Source of the DNA: Phycisphaeraceae bacterium
GTDB lineage: Bacteria > Planctomycetota > Phycisphaerae > Phycisphaerales > Phycisphaeraceae
Direction: 5' to 3'
Length of the DNA: 58,156 nucleotides
Assembly: GCA_020831765.1 (NCBI GenBank)
Contig: JAFIFY010000109.1
Span: forward strand, 1 to 58,156
Shown here: in pieces, positions 1 to 8,789 of the stretch
Layout: each line of letters opens with the position of its first letter
How positions within the stretch are numbered: the stretch's first letter is position 1
Position numbers and translations under genes: made by a program
Notes under the pieces: generated by a model
Database searches by the model: none
Seen by the model: only the letters and a program-made list of their open reading frames with translations
What the model was told of the DNA's origin: nothing

Positions 1-1662
1 ATGCAACTCTGCCGGATGCTCGACGACAAGCCGCGCACGCTGCGCTCGAAGATCATCGAATCGCTCCAGGCCGTGCGGATCGAGCGCGCCATGACCAAGG
101 ATGAGATTCTTTCGGCGTACCTGAACATCGCCCCTTACGGCGGTAACCTGCGCGGCGTCGAGGCCGCTTCCCGGTTCTGGTTCAGCAAACCCGCGGCCGA
201 TCTGGCCCTCCACGAGGCGGCCCTGTTGGCCGGCCTGCCCCAATCGCCCGTGCGACTCAACCCGGCACGACATCCGGATCGGGCGGTTGCCCGGCGGAAC
301 CTGGTGCTTCGGCGGATGCACGAAGAGGGCATGATCAGCGCTGCGGTTCTCGACGAAGCCCGATCCATGCCGCTGGAACTGCGCATCGGCCGCCGCAATG
401 CCCTGGCGGCGCCAAGCATGGCCTGGCTGGCTCTGGCGCGGCGACCCGACGGTGGGACGATTCATCTCGATCGCGAGTTGCAGGCCCAGTGCCAGCGTCT
501 TGCCGATCATGCCGCCGCGCAACTGCCTGCCGATTCGGACCTGGCCGTCGTGGTCATCGATATCCAGCGCGGCCAGCTCGCGGCCATGGTCGGAACCGTC
601 CGACCCTTCGACCCTCGAACCGGGCAGGTCAACAGCGCCCTGGGCTGGCGGTCGCCCGGCTCGGCCCTCAAGCCGTTCGCCTACGCCCTGGCATTCGAGC
701 ACCGAAGACTGAATGCCGATTCCACGGTCGATGATCGGCCGATGACCCTGGCCGGATGGCGGCCGGAAAACTTTGACCGCAGTTTTTCCGGAAAGGTGAC
801 CATCGCCGAGGCATTGCAGCGTTCGCTTAACCTGCCGGCGGTGCGCATCACCGAACAGATGGGGCTGGCGGGTGTGGTGGGCATGATGGAGGCGTGCGGC
901 GTGCAACTGTTGGATGATGCAGCGCGCCGGGGCGGATTGGCGACGGTGTTGGGCGCGGTGGAGGTGCGATTGCTGGACCTGACCAATGCCTATGCCACGA
1001 TCGGGCGCGGCGGGTTGAGGCGGGCACCGGCGCTTTTTACCGATGAATCCGATGCCCCTGTCCGGGTGCTGTCGGAGATCACCTGTGCCGAGTTGGATGA
1101 CATCCTGGGCAGCCATCGTGTCCGGCCGGCGGGGATGCATGATCTGGTCGAGTCGGATGTGCCGTGGTTCATGTGGAAGACCGGCACCAGCAGCGGGCGC
1201 CGGGATGCCTGGGCCGTGGGGCACAATCAACGGTACGCCATCGGTGTGTGGGCCGGCCGCGTGCGAGGCTCGGGCGACGGTTCGCTGATCGGCCGCCATG
1301 CCGCCGAGCCGCTGCTGGCGCGATTATTCGATCTTCCGGAGGTCCGCAACGGCACACCGCCTCGCTTGGATGCGCCCCGGCCGGTGCTCCATCCCCTGCC
1401 GCTGGCCGATGACGATGCCCAGCGACCGCCTCGCATCCTCAGCCCGGCACATGGAACGCGCTACCCGGCGATCAACGGACGCGCTATCGTCCACGGCCAG
1501 GCCGAAGCCGCCGGGCCGGTGCTCTGGCTGATCAACGGCCAACCGGCAAGCCGGCGGAACCCGATGCGTCAGGAACTGCCGCCGGGCCGTTACGAGGTTC
1601 GCCTGGTGGATGCCGCCGGCCGGGCGGCCACCAGCATCATTCACATCATGCCACCACCGTAG
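1..1662 (+). CDS. pbpC: Penicillin-binding protein 1C, 5'-truncated by window edge
   Basis: Bifunctional class A penicillin-binding protein of the PBP1C type, which polymerises and cross-links peptidoglycan at the inner membrane. The visible 553 residues begin inside the GT51 glycosyltransferase domain: the first residues match the stretch that follows the catalytic Glu motif in this family, so the ATG at base 1 is very probably internal and the real start, membrane anchor and catalytic Glu lie outside the window. The transpeptidase domain follows with the nucleophile motif SALK (about residues 221-224), SLN (about 277) and KTGTS (about 395). The last 90 residues (PPRILSPAHGTRYP onward) resemble the C-terminal BiPBP_C domain typical of PbpC, as opposed to PBP1A/1B. 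It ends at a TAG and nothing upstream can be judged. Confidence 0.9.
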   Translation: MQLCRMLDDKPRTLRSKIIESLQAVRIERAMTKDEILSAYLNIAPYGGNLRGVEAASRFWFSKPAADLALHEAALLAGLPQSPVRLNPARHPDRAVARRNLVLRRMHEEGMISAAVLDEARSMPLELRIGRRNALAAPSMAWLALARRPDGGTIHLDRELQAQCQRLADHAAAQLPADSDLAVVVIDIQRGQLAAMVGTVRPFDPRTGQVNSALGWRSPGSALKPFAYALAFEHRRLNADSTVDDRPMTLAGWRPENFDRSFSGKVTIAEALQRSLNLPAVRITEQMGLAGVVGMMEACGVQLLDDAARRGGLATVLGAVEVRLLDLTNAYATIGRGGLRRAPALFTDESDAPVRVLSEITCAELDDILGSHRVRPAGMHDLVESDVPWFMWKTGTSSGRRDAWAVGHNQRYAIGVWAGRVRGSGDGSLIGRHAAEPLLARLFDLPEVRNGTPPRLDAPRPVLHPLPLADDDAQRPPRILSPAHGTRYPAINGRAIVHGQAEAAGPVLWLINGQPASRRNPMRQELPPGRYEVRLVDAAGRAATSIIHIMPPP

Positions 1663-1823
1663 GGCAATAAGTCTTATTGGACGTTCCCACGCCCCTATTC
1701 GGGCAAGCGGCCATGTCGATCGGTCGCTGCGCTCACACTTCCGCAGCTTCAGACCAATTCAGCCGATAAAAACCTGACGGGTTAGTTTTGTCCGTTGATG
1801 GCCCTGACTCCCGGAATGCAATC

Positions 1824-2921
1824 GTGCGTCTTCTGATCATCCTGATGCTCAACGGGCTTCTGGTGCTGGCTTTTGCGGGCGGCGGTTCGTGGCTTGCCTT
1901 GGAGCAGCATCAACGCCTCACCTCCTGGGAACCGACCACGGCCATCGTCACCGCATCGCCCATCGGACCGCCGGGTCAGACCGCGTCGGCACTGGAGTAT
2001 GGCTACGAGTTTCAAGGGGGCACCTACAAGTCGCGTCAACTGACGCCGCTGGGCCTGCTCGCTCGCGAAGCGACGATGCATGCCATGGCGGCGGAGTTGG
2101 CCGTCGGGCAGGCGACGACGGCGTGGGTCAATCCGCGTAACCCGCACCAGGCCTTCCTGAAATCCGTACCGGGCTTCCTTCCGTTCGGTGTTCTCCTGCT
2201 GGCACCGCTGCTCCTGCTTGTGTTCGTCCCGAAGCTGATCGAAGGCGGCGTGCTTGGGCGCAGGCCCGAGGCCTCGCTGACCGAAGAATCCGACTACTAC
2301 CTGGCAGCGCCCGAATCCACACTTCGCGGCGGCCAACTGCTGATGCTGGGCGCTGCGGCGGCCTGGTGGCTCTATGGGCTGGTGGTCATGGGCACCTACG
2401 CCGCTTGCGGCGGCATCGTCGGCGAGGGCGTTGTCCTGGCCGCGATCGCCTGGTTACTGGTGCCCACGCCACTGTTGTATCGCTGTCGCCGACTGCATCA
2501 CATCGCCCGGTGCATCGAAGACGCCTCCGTCGGCACCGCCCTGGCCGCGCCGTGCATCAACAGGCCGATCGTCTGCCACATGCGGCAGAAGTTGCTTACG
2601 CCACTGGTGATTCGTGAGGCGGTCATTGCCATCATGTGTCATCGTCGCGATGGGCTAACGTCCGAACGGTTGTACATCGAAAGCCAGCCGATCAGTCGCC
2701 CGCGCCAGACCAATGCCGAGGAGGTGCTCCACCTCTGCCATGTGTTTGAGATTCCCGAGCGCAAACGCCGCGCTTCCTCCCACTTCTCGCGGTTGGATTT
2801 TCCCCGGATCGACTGGTCGCTGGAAGTTCGCCTCCGCGCTGATGGCGGCATCGAGTATGTCGCACGTTTCCCGATCCGACTGGTGGATGCGCCCGAACAA
2901 TCCGCCCGCAACGCCGCCTGA
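1824..2921 (+). CDS. DUF3592-like membrane protein
   Basis: Integral membrane protein of about 365 residues. A first transmembrane helix (residues 2-24) is followed by an extracytoplasmic domain whose pattern (W-x-P-T-T-A, a Y-x-Y-E-F strand, G-x-x-Y, then V-x-x-G-x-x-x-x-x-W-V-N-P) resembles DUF3592. A second helix (about 135-155), two more near 185-230, and a soluble C-terminal domain rich in beta-strand-like segments follow. I start it at the GTG at 1824 because this places a charged tip directly before the first helix; an upstream TTG at 1788 in the same frame would add 12 residues. The role is unknown; DUF3592 proteins are generally uncharacterised. It is convergent with the antiporter gene, 26 bases away. 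Confidence 0.65.
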   Translation: MRLLIILMLNGLLVLAFAGGGSWLALEQHQRLTSWEPTTAIVTASPIGPPGQTASALEYGYEFQGGTYKSRQLTPLGLLAREATMHAMAAELAVGQATTAWVNPRNPHQAFLKSVPGFLPFGVLLLAPLLLLVFVPKLIEGGVLGRRPEASLTEESDYYLAAPESTLRGGQLLMLGAAAAWWLYGLVVMGTYAACGGIVGEGVVLAAIAWLLVPTPLLYRCRRLHHIARCIEDASVGTALAAPCINRPIVCHMRQKLLTPLVIREAVIAIMCHRRDGLTSERLYIESQPISRPRQTNAEEVLHLCHVFEIPERKRRASSHFSRLDFPRIDWSLEVRLRADGGIEYVARFPIRLVDAPEQSARNAA

Positions 2922-2947
2922 TCACCGGACATCCCCGACATCGTCGC

Positions 2948-4996
2948 TCAGACGCTTGCGTCTTTCGGTTGTCCGTTCAAGAAGTTTCGCGCCGCGTCCA
3001 GATGCTCGCGCGATCCGAGCAGCAGCAGGCGATCGCCGGCTCGAATGTCCTCATCTGGTGCGGGGTTGATGATGCTCTGGCTCTCGTCGGGGCGTTCGAT
3101 GCCCACGATGCTGGCGCCGGTCACGGTACGCAATTGCAATTCACGGATGAGTTGGCCGACGGCCGGGGATTCCGGCGTGATCTGGACGGTCTGGACAATC
3201 GCCTTCTGGAGAAGGGTGGGAACACGCGGGACGGGGTCGGGCTCCGGCGGGTCGATGGCTTCGAGCGTATCGCGAAGCGCGACCTGGGCGCGGGAGTACA
3301 TGCGAATGAATGATCGCCAACGCCAGATCGACACGACCACGGCCACGCCCAGCATGCCCAGGAGGATCGGCCAGGATGGCACAATCGCCGCGCTGACGAT
3401 CAGGATGTAAAGCGCCATGATGACCACGCCGCCGCCGACCACCGCGCTGAGCACCAGTGAGCGTAGGACCGCCACTTGCTCACGACGCCGTGAACCGGCG
3501 ATCGAGGCCTCGGCCATCAGCATGCCGGTGGCCCGTAACTTACGAATGGTGGCCGCCATCAACGGCAGAGACAGCAACAGCGCGGCCAGAAACGCGATCA
3601 CTTCAGGCTCAAGCCACTCCGGCAGCCAGTCCGGTGGCGGATGGAGTTGACCGGATAAAGCCGAAAGCGAAACGAAGATCACGCCGATCAGCAGCAGGTT
3701 AAGTCCCATCTGCATGAACGATCGCCGAATCAGCCTGCGTACCTGCGTCGCCTGCCGCTTGGATTGAGTAAGCGATGTCAGCCATCGCGTATAGAGGTCC
3801 ATAAGTACCCGGACTTTGCCGGGTACCGCCTTCTCCAGCACCGCGGCGATCGGATTGGAATATCGGATCATGTATGGCGTGGTGAGTGTGGAAATCGCCG
3901 CGACGGACACGGCCACGGGATAGAGAAAGTCACTGGTCGCGCCCAGTTCATGACCCAGCACCGCGATGATGAATGCGAACTCGCCGATCTGGGCCAGCCC
4001 CAGGCCGACGCGAAGGCTCGTCCGCAGATCATTGCCCGCAACCAGAGCGCCCAAGGCGCCGAATAATGTCTTTCCGATGATCAGCGCCACAGTCACGATC
4101 AGAATCGTCAACCAGTGATCCACCAGAAGCGCTGGATCAAACAGTAAGCCGATGGAGATGAAGAATACTGCGCTGAACATGTCCCGAACGGGCGTGACCA
4201 TGGCCCGAATCCTGGCCCCCTGCCGCGTCTCGGCGATGATCGTACCCAACAAAAACGCGCCCAAGGCCGTGGAAAGCCCCAACTCCAGCGCCAGGATGGC
4301 CATGCCAAAACCCATGCCCAGCACCAGCACCAGCATCACCTCATCATCCTTGAAGCGGGCAACAAACCGCAGCAACCGGGGCATGACCAGCAGGCCAATG
4401 ACCAGGACCGCGGTCAGAAACAACGCCAGCCGCCCGCCACTGACCATCAGGTCCATCGCCTCAAGCTGACCGGAAAGCGCGATTCCGGTCAATAGCGCGA
4501 TGGCGATGATCGCGGCCATGTCATCAATGACCAGGATGCCAAAGATCGTCCGGGCGAACCTCGCCTGAACAAGGTTCAGATCATTGAGCACCTTGATGAT
4601 GATGACCGTGGAAGAACTCAGCAGCATCGCGCCCAGGAAGACGGCATCCATCCACGACCAGCCCAGCATCCGGCCGAGCAGGTAGCCCAGAAGAACCATC
4701 AGCGAGATTTCCACGATCGCGGCCACCGATGCTGGCGGTCCGATCTTCACGAGACCGCGAAACGAAAGTTGAAGCCCCAACGTGAACATGAGCATCACAA
4801 TGCCCAGTTGCGAAAGGGTCTTGATGCTCTCAGGGTCATTGATCAGCGGGAACGGCGGCGTGTTCGGCCCGATGATGATGCCCGCCAGAATGTATCCGAG
4901 CACGACCGGCTGTCTGAGCCAGTGAAACAGAAGGGTCACGAACCCGGCGATGAGCATGACGATGCTCAGGTCGTACAGAAAAGTTGAGCTTTCCAT
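2948..4996 (-). CDS. CPA2 family cation:proton antiporter with C-terminal RCK_C (TrkA_C) domain
   Basis: Monovalent cation/proton antiporter of the KefB/KefC (CPA2) type, acting in the inner membrane in K+ or Na+ and pH homeostasis. The 682-residue chain has an N-terminal bundle of about 12 helices (Na_H_Exchanger fold; the QPVVLGYILAGIIIGP start is characteristic). It continues into an unusual second membrane module of four to five helices (about residues 420-580) and ends in an RCK_C/TrkA_C ligand-binding domain (about 600-680). The NAD-binding TrkA_N domain of classical KefB/C is absent. The start is the ATG at 4996: the frame stays open to 5143, but the added 49 residues are low-complexity and precede the normal N-terminus. 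No strong Shine-Dalgarno is visible. It is transcribed alone, with the histidine phosphatase gene upstream on the same strand 325 bases away. Confidence 0.9.
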   Translation of the reverse strand: MESSTFLYDLSIVMLIAGFVTLLFHWLRQPVVLGYILAGIIIGPNTPPFPLINDPESIKTLSQLGIVMLMFTLGLQLSFRGLVKIGPPASVAAIVEISLMVLLGYLLGRMLGWSWMDAVFLGAMLLSSSTVIIIKVLNDLNLVQARFARTIFGILVIDDMAAIIAIALLTGIALSGQLEAMDLMVSGGRLALFLTAVLVIGLLVMPRLLRFVARFKDDEVMLVLVLGMGFGMAILALELGLSTALGAFLLGTIIAETRQGARIRAMVTPVRDMFSAVFFISIGLLFDPALLVDHWLTILIVTVALIIGKTLFGALGALVAGNDLRTSLRVGLGLAQIGEFAFIIAVLGHELGATSDFLYPVAVSVAAISTLTTPYMIRYSNPIAAVLEKAVPGKVRVLMDLYTRWLTSLTQSKRQATQVRRLIRRSFMQMGLNLLLIGVIFVSLSALSGQLHPPPDWLPEWLEPEVIAFLAALLLSLPLMAATIRKLRATGMLMAEASIAGSRRREQVAVLRSLVLSAVVGGGVVIMALYILIVSAAIVPSWPILLGMLGVAVVVSIWRWRSFIRMYSRAQVALRDTLEAIDPPEPDPVPRVPTLLQKAIVQTVQITPESPAVGQLIRELQLRTVTGASIVGIERPDESQSIINPAPDEDIRAGDRLLLLGSREHLDAARNFLNGQPKDASV

Positions 4997-5321
4997 ATTT
5001 TGGAGTGTATCCCACGCCCTGCCACCCTCCAAACAAGCCGTTGCCGATCCTTCGGGATACCCATCGGCGGCCGCTCGAATCTCCGCGAACCGCTCTGACC
5101 AGACGGTCTTCGCACCTTCACCAACCGCAAGCCCGAACCGCAACGGTTCGGCTCAGATGCCAGTTGCCGCGATGATCGGAGACCTGCATGCAGGAAGTAA
5201 CTTCCGCGATCCCTGGCCCATCATGCCACCGTCACCGGACCGGCCGACGGTGATCGCGCCCGTTGGCAAGTGTGTCGAGCAATGACATCAGCGCGGCTTG
5301 TGGCTTAGAGCCGACCGCCCT
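4997..5321. other. Intergenic region with three short dyads
   Basis: No gene is supported in these 325 bases. Three compact inverted repeats are visible: CCGAACCG-CAA-CGGTTCGG at 5133-5151, the perfect 12-base palindrome CCTGCATGCAGG at 5183-5194, and GGAAGT-A-ACTTCC at 5193-5205 overlapping it by two bases. Any of them could be an operator for the antiporter gene or a transcription end signal for the phosphatase gene. None is followed by a T-run. Confidence 0.4.
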
Positions 5322-5945
5322 CTATACTGCCTGGCCGTTGGAAATCGGCCGGTTGGTGTATTCAAGCTTCCACCAGCCCTCCTCATGGCGGAGCAGGGTC
5401 AGGTTGCAGTTCTGGTGCGATATCAACAGGGGCTGGCGAATATCCAACAGAAATGCGATCAACGCCTGAAGGAAATGGCCGTGGGTGACGACGAGCAATT
5501 TAGGTTTCCGGTTGTACCGCTCGAGCAGACGGTTGCGAACGACCTGAACGCGATGCCGGGCTTGCGGTATGGGTTCATCCGCGATGGGCATCACGGGCCT
5601 GCCATCGTGAAAATCGAAAACATCCGGTAGACCAGCAAGATCGACGAACGGTTTGCTGGACCAGTTGTCGGCGGTGGGTCCTCGAACGGGATCGTTTCCG
5701 ATTTCGGCCAACTCCGGCCAGATTTCCGCCCGCCGTCGCGTGTGCTGGAGATAGGGAACGATCGTCTGCAAGGTTCGAGCCAACGGGCTCACAACGATCT
5801 GATCGAATTCCAGGGTCAGCAGGTGCCGCACAAGCTGATCCGCCTGTCGCTTCCCTTCTTCGGATAGAAGCCCGGACTGTTCAGTGGCATACTTCCCGGT
5901 GGCGTTGCCCTCGGATTCAGCATGTCGGAGCAGATACAGATCCAT
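5322..5945 (-). CDS. Histidine phosphatase family protein (phosphoglycerate mutase-like)
   Basis: Branch-1 histidine phosphatase superfamily member of 207 residues, a cytoplasmic phosphohydrolase or mutase. The phosphoacceptor motif LRHAES is at residues 5-10 with the following N-x-T-G, and the second catalytic histidine lies in VVTHGHFLQAL (about residue 155), both as expected. A Glu-containing segment follows PLARTLQT, the usual position of the conserved Arg and proton donor. The substrate cannot be told from sequence; cobC-, sixA- and gpmB-like members look alike at this level. The ATG at 5945 is directly before the first beta strand, which fixes the start well. Confidence 0.88.
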   Translation of the reverse strand: MDLYLLRHAESEGNATGKYATEQSGLLSEEGKRQADQLVRHLLTLEFDQIVVSPLARTLQTIVPYLQHTRRRAEIWPELAEIGNDPVRGPTADNWSSKPFVDLAGLPDVFDFHDGRPVMPIADEPIPQARHRVQVVRNRLLERYNRKPKLLVVTHGHFLQALIAFLLDIRQPLLISHQNCNLTLLRHEEGWWKLEYTNRPISNGQAV

Positions 5946-6108
5946 GGGCGACGATGATAACGGTTCACTCCCTCATTTCTGATTCGGACGATACGGCCGC
6001 AAGCGGAGGGCTCGGTCCGCAGCGCGACATGCAATGGCGCGGCTTGGTCGCGGCATTCCTGGAGCCCAATGGTTTGGGAAATTTGCAGATTCCCGGTGGT
6101 CCAAGACT

Positions 6109-6178
6109 CCCGGGGCGGATTCTGGGGGGTAATCCAGGGAGCCCGCTTCCGGGGGAACTCCGGGGGGACTTCCGGGGG
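6109..6178 (+). repeat. G-run-rich imperfect tandem repeat after atpG
   Basis: Immediately after the atpG stop codon (which reads on the minus strand) the plus strand has six runs of three to six G. These include a near-tandem unit of about 12-13 bases (CTTCCGGGGG, CTCCGGGGGG, CTTCCGGGGG). The composition favours G-quadruplex formation on the plus strand, while the atpG transcript would carry the C-rich complement. No hairpin-plus-T-run terminator is seen here. Confidence 0.5.
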
Positions 6179-7078
6179 TCAGGAGACGCTGGCGGCACCG
6201 GAGACGATTTCGTTGAGTTCGGTGGTGATGGCCGACTGACGGGCTCGGTTGTACTTCAGGGAGAGGGCCTTGCCGACCTTCTTGGCCGAGTCCGTGGCCG
6301 CCTTCATGGCGGTCATGCGGGCGACGTGTTCGCTGACGGTCGCTTCGTTGAAAATCTGGAAGAGCCGGGTCTTGACGGTCAGGGGCAACAGATCGGCCAG
6401 CAGGGTTTCGGGCTCGGGAGAGAACTCGAACTCGATTTCCGTCGTAGGACCAGCGGATTGGGCAGGCTGATCGGACGTGGGTTCGGATTTGGGTTTCTGC
6501 ATGGGCAGAATCTGCTCGACTTCCGGCACCTGCCTGGAACTGGAGACGAAGGCCATGTAGATGACCTGGATGGAGTCGTATTTTCCGGCTTCGAACCGCT
6601 CCATGTAGTTCTCGGCCAGTTCCTCGACCTCCTGATAGGCGACTTTCTCTCCGAAGTGGGCGAGGAATCGGGACACCGGGGTCCGCGAGAACTTCATGTA
6701 GCTAAAGCCTTTTTTGCCAACGACTTCCAGGTCAAACTCCTGGCCAGCTTCGCGCAGGGCGCGGAAGTGCTTGACCGCCGCGCGGAGGACATTGGCGTTG
6801 TAGGCACCACACAGGCCGCGGTTACTGGTCAGAACCAGAAGCAGATGTCGGCCGGTGGGTGGCTGAGGTGCCTGCAATAAAGGATGGGTTGCCACGCCGG
6901 ACCTGGAGGAGAGCTCGCTGACCAGTTCGGCAATTTTGCGGCTGAACGGCTGGCTGGCGGCGACCCGCCCGGAAGCGGCCTGAAACCGCGCGGTGGCGAT
7001 CATCTGCATGGTGCGCGTGATACGCTGGATATTGCCCACCGCTCGGATGCGGCCCTTGATTTCACGAGTTCGTCCCAT
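6179..7078 (-). CDS. atpG: ATP synthase F1 subunit gamma
   Basis: Gamma subunit of the F1 sector, the central rotor shaft of F-type ATP synthase. The 299-residue chain starts with the conserved coiled-coil region (EIKGRIRAVGNIQRIT, TRTMQMIATARF) and carries the SNRGLCGAYNANV motif near residues 85-97. It ends with the C-terminal helix (NRARQSAITTELNEIV) typical of AtpG. An insert of about 25 residues rich in P, S and E (residues about 197-222) is longer than in E. coli. Notably the gene stands alone: atpH/A upstream and atpD/C downstream are absent. The neighbours are a phosphatase gene downstream and a divergent beta-helix gene upstream, so the subunit must be coordinated with the rest of the complex from another locus. 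Confidence 0.95.
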   Translation of the reverse strand: MGRTREIKGRIRAVGNIQRITRTMQMIATARFQAASGRVAASQPFSRKIAELVSELSSRSGVATHPLLQAPQPPTGRHLLLVLTSNRGLCGAYNANVLRAAVKHFRALREAGQEFDLEVVGKKGFSYMKFSRTPVSRFLAHFGEKVAYQEVEELAENYMERFEAGKYDSIQVIYMAFVSSSRQVPEVEQILPMQKPKSEPTSDQPAQSAGPTTEIEFEFSPEPETLLADLLPLTVKTRLFQIFNEATVSEHVARMTAMKAATDSAKKVGKALSLKYNRARQSAITTELNEIVSGAASVS

Positions 7079-7142
7079 AAAGGCTCATGATAGCGTAGAC
7101 GATGAAACTAACAATTCGAGGACTGTCCAGGAGGGGCCCAAC

Positions 7143-8564
7143 ATGCTTCACTCCACCCAATGTCGCACAACACCCGATCATGAAACCTTGATATCCTCTT
7201 CATGGAGCGCCGGGTGTCGGCGCTGGCCGTTGCCGGGGAGATCGGGATGGTTGGCGGCCATGGTGGCGCTGGTCTTGACCTTCGGGTCCGGCGGTGTCGC
7301 CCTCGCCGAACAGGACGATGAGCCCAAAGACGAGGCGGCCAAAAAGGTTTACGCGCTGCCCGGCTTTCGCGATATCGAGCCCAAGCGGACGATCGTCGTC
7401 GGCAACGACCGCGAGCTTCGCCAGGCGACACGCGATGCTGAACCGGGCGACCATATCCAGATCAAGCCGGGCACCTATCGCGGGGACATTTTCATCAATG
7501 AACTGGCCGGCACGGCGGACGACCCGATCTTCATCGGGGCCAAGCATGCCCACGAGCCTCCGGTCATACGCGGAGGCCGACAGGGTCTGCACATCGTCCG
7601 GCCGCGGCATGTAATGATTCATGACCTTTTGATTGAGGATGTGGCGCTCAACGGGATCAACATCGACGATGGGATGCGTCCGGGCGGCGCATCGCATGTG
7701 ACCATCCGAAACGTTCGTGTGCGGAATGTGGGCGGCCAGGGCAACGAGGATGGGATCAAGCTCTCGGGTGTTCAGCATTTCGTGGTTCAGAGCGTGACGA
7801 TCGAGCGTTGGGGAGTTGGTGGTTCGGGTATCGACATGGTCGGTTGCCATCACGGCGAGATCATCGAGAGCCGATTCATTCACCGGGCCGGTGTCCTCAG
7901 TGGCAACGGCATCCAGGCCAAGGGCGGCAGCACCGAGATCGTGATTCGACACTGCCGCTTCGTGAACGCCGCCGGCCGCGCGGTGCAGATCGGCGGCTCG
8001 ACGGACCTGCGCTTCTTCCGCCCGGAACCGGCGGGATTCGAGGCCCGCAATATCACCGTCGAGGGCTGCAAGATCATCGGATCAGCCGCGGCGGTGGCCT
8101 TCGTCAACGCCGAGGATTCGGTCTTCCGCCACAACACCGTCTTTCGTCCGACGCACTGGGTGCTTCGCATTCTTCGCGAGCAGCACGCACGGGGATTCGC
8201 GCCCACGCGGAACAACACCTTCGAGCGCAACCTGATCATCTACGATGCACAATCGATCAACGATGTGGCCAACATCGGTCCGGGGACCGAGCCGCTGACG
8301 TTCCGCTTCCGCGAGAATTTCTGGTTCAGCGAGGATCGCAGTCGATCGGTGCCCGTCCTGCCGACCGCGGACCGCGGCGCGGTGATCGGACGCGATCCAA
8401 GATTCGATGGGCCGTTGCCCGGTGACCTTGCGCTATCCGAGAACAGTCCGGCCATCGGCTATGGCGCCACGGCCGAATTCGAACCGACGCGCATTTCCTC
8501 GATCTGGAGGTCGGTCAATCCGGACCACGAGGAAGATGGATCGCTCGTCTCGCCAGGTCCGTGA
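7143..8564 (+). CDS. Exported right-handed beta-helix (pectate-lyase-like) protein
   Basis: Secreted or periplasmic protein of 473 residues. A long N-terminal region ends in a hydrophobic signal segment (about residues 37-54, ending VALA before EQDD). It is followed by repeated short strands of the N-V-T-I-x-x-x-R-x-x-x-N type that define a right-handed parallel beta-helix (about residues 95-420), as in polysaccharide lyases and the NosD/PbH1 families. The stretch GDHIQIKPGTYRG is the usual entry into such helices. The start is set by AGGAGG ending about 8 bases before the ATG at 7143; the frame is open further upstream but without a ribosome site. The substrate is unknown, and polysaccharide binding or cleavage is a guess from fold. 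It is divergent from atpG by 64 bases. Confidence 0.8.
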   Translation: MLHSTQCRTTPDHETLISSSWSAGCRRWPLPGRSGWLAAMVALVLTFGSGGVALAEQDDEPKDEAAKKVYALPGFRDIEPKRTIVVGNDRELRQATRDAEPGDHIQIKPGTYRGDIFINELAGTADDPIFIGAKHAHEPPVIRGGRQGLHIVRPRHVMIHDLLIEDVALNGINIDDGMRPGGASHVTIRNVRVRNVGGQGNEDGIKLSGVQHFVVQSVTIERWGVGGSGIDMVGCHHGEIIESRFIHRAGVLSGNGIQAKGGSTEIVIRHCRFVNAAGRAVQIGGSTDLRFFRPEPAGFEARNITVEGCKIIGSAAAVAFVNAEDSVFRHNTVFRPTHWVLRILREQHARGFAPTRNNTFERNLIIYDAQSINDVANIGPGTEPLTFRFRENFWFSEDRSRSVPVLPTADRGAVIGRDPRFDGPLPGDLALSENSPAIGYGATAEFEPTRISSIWRSVNPDHEEDGSLVSPGP

Positions 8565-8789
8565 GCCAACGGCCGCAAATGACTTGATCACTTGGCATCC
8601 TTTCCGACGGCCGAAAATCCGTTTCCCCTACCTGAAAAGCCGTGGAACACTGCGTCCATGCCCCCATGCATAAGATAAGGCGACCGGGGCGTTGTGGGTT
8701 TGGTGGGTCGCGGCGACAATGGCGCTTCAGTGAGTGGCTGGGAGTCTGTCCGCGCTGCCCGGTTCCCTTTCTGCCAGGAGTATCGCACC

